Source of the DNA: Nicoliella spurrieriana
Lineage (GTDB): Bacteria > Bacillota > Bacilli > Lactobacillales > Lactobacillaceae
Length of the DNA: 64,000 bases
Direction of reading: 5' to 3'
Assembly (NCBI RefSeq): GCF_023380205.1
Contig: NZ_CP093361.1
Coordinates: 186,001 to 250,000 of the forward strand
Made by a program: the position numbers and the translations under genes. Shown piece after piece: positions 61,660 through 64,000 of the stretch. The notes below the pieces were generated by a model that worked only from the letters and a program-made list of their open reading frames with translations, was not told the origin of the DNA and did not search any database. How positions within the stretch are numbered: the first letter of the stretch is position 1; each line of letters opens with the position of its first letter.

Positions 61660-63861
61660 TTATTTAATTCCTAGATCAAATAACTTCGTGGTGTAAGTGT
61701 ATGGTTGACTGTAGCCGGGTAAGTTCTTAATGGTAATTGTGTAGCTGTGGTTGACCTTAATGGCGTTAGCATCTGGAGTGAACCAAACGTTAGAACCGAA
61801 GTATCCTGATCCATAAGCATAGGTACTGCCCTCGATAACTCCGTTAAAATTAACTCCACCAGAAACGATAGTTCCATTGATATTAGTATTCGTGACTGAA
61901 ACAGCCCTTTTATCAGTATTATCATATACAGTGACAGTTGGCTTAACAGTCGTATTGTTAAAATTAGTTGGTACCGAAACTGACCATGGGGTCCCTTGTA
62001 CTAAATTGATTGGATATAAGTTATTTCCAGGAAAGTTAACCGGGTGATTAACATTTGTATTAAAATCATGTTCACTATTTGAAGAATTATAAATTTTATA
62101 ATCACTAAAGTTGCCTGATAGTCCAATCCCAATGCTATCAATATTTCCAGTTAACCATTCACGATGCCCCGGTCCATCCTGAGCCTTAATGTTGTTACCA
62201 TCATTTAGATACTGTGTAACAACATCATATGGGGATGGATTTTCACCATTTGATGTTGCTGAAATATTACTAGTTGATGTTGCAGCAATTCCACGGTTCC
62301 AGTCTTGATCACTCATAAAGGGTGGCTTGTAAACAGCTGATATATTGTGAGCAATGTAATTATCAAAATCGTTGTAAGTATTAACTGCGTTCAACAGATT
62401 TGCCCCATATTGAGATTCAGTTGACCAACTGCTATTTTCAGAAACTGGATTCATCCCCACCATTTTCCGGAAAAAATTAATCCATTTAATACTATTATCA
62501 ATATAATTCTGGTTTAATTTACCAACACTAAATGTACCATTCACGTTTGGCTTAGTATCATAAACATCCGAATCAGAATTACCATTGCCAATGGCAGCCG
62601 CTTCACTCTTATATGCATTAATTTGCTTAATTTCATCACCTGTAAAGTACTTAGCTAATTCGCTGTTACTTGCGCTACTGGCAGCCGAGCTAGTGCTACT
62701 ACTATTGTTGCTTGCATTTGATGCATTGCTAGCTGACTTTGCTGACGAGCTGGCGCTGTTGATATTCTGATTTGATTTTGATGCAGCACTGGATGCCTTT
62801 GTTGACGAGCTGGCGCTGCTGCTATTCTGATTTGATTTTGATGCAGCACTGGATGCCTTTGTTGATGAACTAGCACTGTTACTAGCTTTACTTGCCGTTT
62901 TACTGTTATTAGATTGATCACTAGATTTACTAGTCTGACTAGTAGTTGAAGCAGCAGTATTAGCGGCATTGTTACCAGCATTCGCGGCATTCGAAACCTT
63001 AGCACTACCGTTCGAGTTATTAGATGAACTAGCACTATTTGCAGCCTTGCTACTATTATTCGAGCCATTAGTAGCACTAGCAGCCCTACTACTTTCACTT
63101 GATTTTGTGGATGCTGAGTTAGCACTATTTACAGCCTTACTACTTCCATTCGAATTGTTAGCAGTGGAACTAGCGTGACTTAAAACGCCTGCACTACTGC
63201 TACCATTACTTGAATCACTAGTTACAGAAGTCCCAGTCATTCCCATTGGGGTGGTCGTTACAACGGTGCTAGTCCCACTACCGGTACTAGCATTTGGATC
63301 TCCAGTATAGCTAGTTTTATTTAACGTTGAATTTGCACTAGTTTGACTGGCTTGATCATAACCCACTCCCTGATTAATAGTTGGATTCACTGCGGTTGAA
63401 CTTGGGGTTTGGGGATTCTCGCCATTCAATGTGGAATTATTATTTGTGGTAGTACTCGTATTATGGGTAGTTGATTGCTGCTTAGCATGGTGCTTAGCCT
63501 TAGTTACCTTGACTAATCTTAGCTTGTGGCTTAATACGACCCCCTTCAGCTTCTTGCTCTTAATCAAGCTATAAGTCTGTTTCTTTCCCCTTTGGTTTTT
63601 AATCACATACTTGCGGTTCGTTTTAAAAACCGTATGTTTATGTTTTTTAAGGTTACTGATGGCATGGTTAAGATGATAGTTAGAATAAATAACCCCGTTC
63701 TTACCACGCACTTTTCGAGCATGACTCAATTTAACCGTCTTTTCCAGCTTCGCCCTCGTTGAAGGATGGGTTTTGGCAAATGCATTGACATCTGATAATC
63801 CAAACGTCCCCGTTGCAACCACTGCAACTGTAATTATTTTATAAATATTATTTTTCTTCAT
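61660..63861 (-). CDS. Secreted serine-rich CAP (SCP/PR1) domain protein
   Basis: 733-residue exported protein: signal peptide (about 1-29), a basic Lys/His-rich segment (30-128), a long low-complexity Ser/Asn/Ala/Thr region (129-400) including two 20-residue repeats, a CAP domain (about 455-605; conserved His505 in IAHNIS and GHRE at 565-568), and a C-terminal Ig-like beta domain (about 620-733). No LPxTG or GW anchor is visible; the basic segment may bind wall polymers electrostatically. CAP proteins of lactobacilli are of unknown function. The Ser-rich part may be O-glycosylated. It has its own promoter and terminator. Confidence 0.87.
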   Translation of the reverse strand: MKKNNIYKIITVAVVATGTFGLSDVNAFAKTHPSTRAKLEKTVKLSHARKVRGKNGVIYSNYHLNHAISNLKKHKHTVFKTNRKYVIKNQRGKKQTYSLIKSKKLKGVVLSHKLRLVKVTKAKHHAKQQSTTHNTSTTTNNNSTLNGENPQTPSSTAVNPTINQGVGYDQASQTSANSTLNKTSYTGDPNASTGSGTSTVVTTTPMGMTGTSVTSDSSNGSSSAGVLSHASSTANNSNGSSKAVNSANSASTKSSESSRAASATNGSNNSSKAANSASSSNNSNGSAKVSNAANAGNNAANTAASTTSQTSKSSDQSNNSKTASKASNSASSSTKASSAASKSNQNSSSASSSTKASSAASKSNQNINSASSSAKSASNASNASNNSSSTSSAASSASNSELAKYFTGDEIKQINAYKSEAAAIGNGNSDSDVYDTKPNVNGTFSVGKLNQNYIDNSIKWINFFRKMVGMNPVSENSSWSTESQYGANLLNAVNTYNDFDNYIAHNISAVYKPPFMSDQDWNRGIAATSTSNISATSNGENPSPYDVVTQYLNDGNNIKAQDGPGHREWLTGNIDSIGIGLSGNFSDYKIYNSSNSEHDFNTNVNHPVNFPGNNLYPINLVQGTPWSVSVPTNFNNTTVKPTVTVYDNTDKRAVSVTNTNINGTIVSGGVNFNGVIEGSTYAYGSGYFGSNVWFTPDANAIKVNHSYTITIKNLPGYSQPYTYTTKLFDLGIK
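62741..62880. repeat. 60-bp tandem repeat in the serine-rich region
   Basis: Two adjacent 60-base units (62761-62820 and 62821-62880) differ at only a few bases, and 62741-62760 is a partial third copy. They encode 20-residue Ser/Ala/Lys/Asn repeats, so length variation by slippage would stay in frame. Confidence 0.85.
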
Positions 63862-63907
63862 ATGTAATCTCCTTAATCAATATAATTAATATTCATTAAC
63901 TAAAATA

Positions 63908-63936
63908 ATTATAAAATATTTAAATTTACTTATCAA
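63908..63936 (-). promoter_or_regulatory. Promoter of the CAP-domain gene
   Basis: TTGATA at 63936-63931, 17-base spacer, TATAAT at 63913-63908, about 45 bases before the ATG at 63861, which has an AAGGAG site. Confidence 0.82.
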
Positions 63937-63979
63937 TCATTTACTATAATTAACCGTTGCTCACCAATATGATCCAAAA

Positions 63980-64000
63980 TAAAAAAGCCGTCATTCCTTA
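63980..64000 (-). terminator. Partial terminator at the window edge
   Basis: On the minus strand the last bases read GGAATGACGGC followed by TTTTTTATTTT, the 3' arm and T-run of a terminator whose 5' arm lies beyond the window. A minus-strand gene probably ends just outside. Confidence 0.45.

Noticed and set aside
62741-62880. Short direct repeats considered as a CRISPR array
   Set aside because: The units are adjacent without unique spacers, keep a reading frame and lie inside a coding region.
62655-63125. 156-codon alternative frame in the CAP gene
   Set aside because: It is a by-product of the low-complexity Ser-codon repeats; its Leu/Val/Gln composition is what a frame shift of that region gives.

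Overview
The window looks like a chromosomal segment of a low-GC Gram-positive bacterium of the family Lactobacillaceae. The evidence is the conserved blocks htpX/lemA, glmU-purR-ispE, rsmA-rnmV-tatD and rsmG-parA-parB-ychF-guaB, T-box-controlled tRNA synthetases, a mevalonate-pathway HMG-CoA reductase, a CBS-less IMP dehydrogenase, and secreted GH70 sucrases with a KxYKxGKxW-like signal. Two GH70 genes side by side recall Apilactobacillus/Fructilactobacillus-type heterofermenters, but genus is inference. There are no phage genes, insertion sequences or CRISPR arrays.

Layout. 1-6.9 kb: htpX-lemA, a tyrosine phosphatase, rpmE2, a murA carrying Asp in place of the catalytic Cys, pyrG behind a CTP-sensing attenuator, rpoE and a DUF1934 gene. 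7-9.2 kb: HD phosphohydrolase and HAD phosphatase on the plus strand. 9.3-18.3 kb: DUF3899, prs, glmU, purR (with a PurBox upstream), ispE, rsmA, rnmV, tatD, metG. 18.4-24.5 kb: DUF72, a sirtuin, an HELLH protein, mvaA, ppx and trpS with a Trp T-box. 24.6-26.9 kb: helD, divergent from trpS. 27-32.5 kb: a complete rRNA operon read on the minus strand (two promoters, 16S, tRNA-Ile, tRNA-Ala, 23S, 5S, terminator) followed by tRNA-Thr. 32.6-37.1 kb: tyrS with a Tyr T-box, then a DUF4811/MFS efflux pair divergent from a MerR regulator, with a perfect palindrome carrying both -35 boxes.

37.2-41.5 kb is the first accessory-looking block: a three-gene poly-N-acetylglucosamine-type operon (synthase, small membrane partner, deacetylase) behind a structured leader, facing a large polytopic membrane protein. 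41.6-48.7 kb: gpmA, an AI-2E-family permease and a TPR-like protein, cfa, and a two-component system co-transcribed with a D,D-carboxypeptidase. 48.9-54.7 kb: guaB, DUF1129, ychF, DUF951, parB, parA, rsmG, a block usually found close to oriC.

55-64 kb is the second and most interesting accessory block. Two GH70 sucrases lie in tandem 12 bases apart. The upstream one is compact and catalytic-domain only; the downstream one is full-length with glucan-binding repeats. Both have an x-Gly-Val tripeptide after the transition-state Asp, not the Ser-Glu-Val of ordinary dextransucrases, so linkage or acceptor specificity may differ. A secreted serine-rich CAP-domain protein precedes them. With the PNAG-type operon, the window encodes two independent extracellular polysaccharide routes.

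TTG start codons are frequent (about nine genes), and several gene starts were moved inward or outward from the longest frame on ribosome-binding-site and family grounds.
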